Assembly: GCA_029883145.1 (NCBI GenBank)
Contig: JAOUJR010000139.1
Span: 1-5,334, forward strand
DNA: 5,334 nt
Origin: Nitrospirota bacterium
GTDB lineage: Bacteria; Nitrospirota; Thermodesulfovibrionia; Thermodesulfovibrionales; SM23-35
Direction of reading: 5' to 3'
Within the stretch, counting starts at the first letter, position 1. The number at the start of each line of letters is the position of its first letter. Position numbers and translations under genes: made by a program. This document shows, piece after piece, positions 5,235-5,334 of this stretch. Under the pieces are notes generated by a model. It was not told where the DNA came from, did no database searches, and saw only the letters and a list, made by a program, of their open reading frames with translations.

Positions 5235-5334
5235 TTACTTGATCATTCCTTTTTCTCTGAGATATTCCTCACTCGGGATCTCTACCGAGCTGGCGCCTCC
5301 AGCATAGGAATACATGAGCCTCCCCACATCTATC
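5235..5334 (-). CDS. C-terminal fragment of an unidentified gene (partial)
   Basis: An open frame runs from the window edge to a TAA at 5237-5235 and encodes 32 residues: IDVGRLMYSYAGGASSVEIP, then SEEYLREKGMIK. The natural-looking hydrophilic end and the position 73 bases upstream of dsrN in the same direction suggest a real gene end. I do not recognise the family. It does not match the C-termini of DsrA or DsrB as I remember them, although dsrB would be a plausible upstream neighbour. Too little is visible to assign a function, and coding status rests on frame and context only. Confidence 0.55.
   Translation of the reverse strand, partial: IDVGRLMYSYAGGASSVEIPSEEYLREKGMIK

Overview
The window is part of a dissimilatory sulfite reductase (dsr) gene region, and every credible gene lies on the minus strand. 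In transcription order (high to low coordinates) it reads: the last 32 codons of an unidentified gene; a CbiA/CobB-type amidase gene (dsrN); a small winged-helix gene of the DsrD kind; a decayed partial copy of the dsrN 3' end; a cysteine-rich 112-residue protein with no recognised function; dsrC; an RsbRD N-terminal-domain protein; dsrM; and the first 149 codons of dsrK. A DsrD-type protein, dsrC and dsrMK together point to an anaerobe that reduces sulfite or sulfate. Low to moderate GC content and very AT-rich spacers would fit a Nitrospirota (Thermodesulfovibrio-like) or deltaproteobacterial sulfate reducer. That placement is inference, because dsrAB are not in the window.

Three transcription units seem likely. 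Unit one is dsrN, dsrD, the dsrN remnant and the 112-residue gene, ending at a small hairpin with an eight-T run (2795-2820). Unit two is dsrC alone, with a very strong ribosome binding site, its own AT-rich upstream region and a 13-bp stem-loop after it (2208-2254). Unit three starts at a good sigma70-like promoter (TTGACA, 18-bp spacer, TTTAAT; 2127-2156) and holds the RsbRD-domain gene, dsrM and dsrK. The last three are tightly packed and the operon probably continues into dsrJOP beyond the left edge.

The genes fit one pathway. DsrN is thought to amidate the siroheme of DsrAB. DsrD is reported to stimulate DsrAB. DsrC carries the sulfur of sulfite as a trisulfide between its two C-terminal cysteines. 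DsrM (a NarI-like dihaem b membrane protein) and DsrK (a HdrD-like iron-sulfur protein) move menaquinol electrons to reduce the DsrC trisulfide.

The most unusual things seen are: (1) a degenerate second copy of the dsrN 3' end sitting between dsrD and the 112-residue gene; (2) a 70-bp array of ten heptanucleotides in two opposed blocks of five, read as coding sequence in the dsrN interdomain linker; (3) the uncharacterised eight-cysteine protein in the operon; and (4) a DsrD-like protein that lacks aromatic residues in its C-terminal half.
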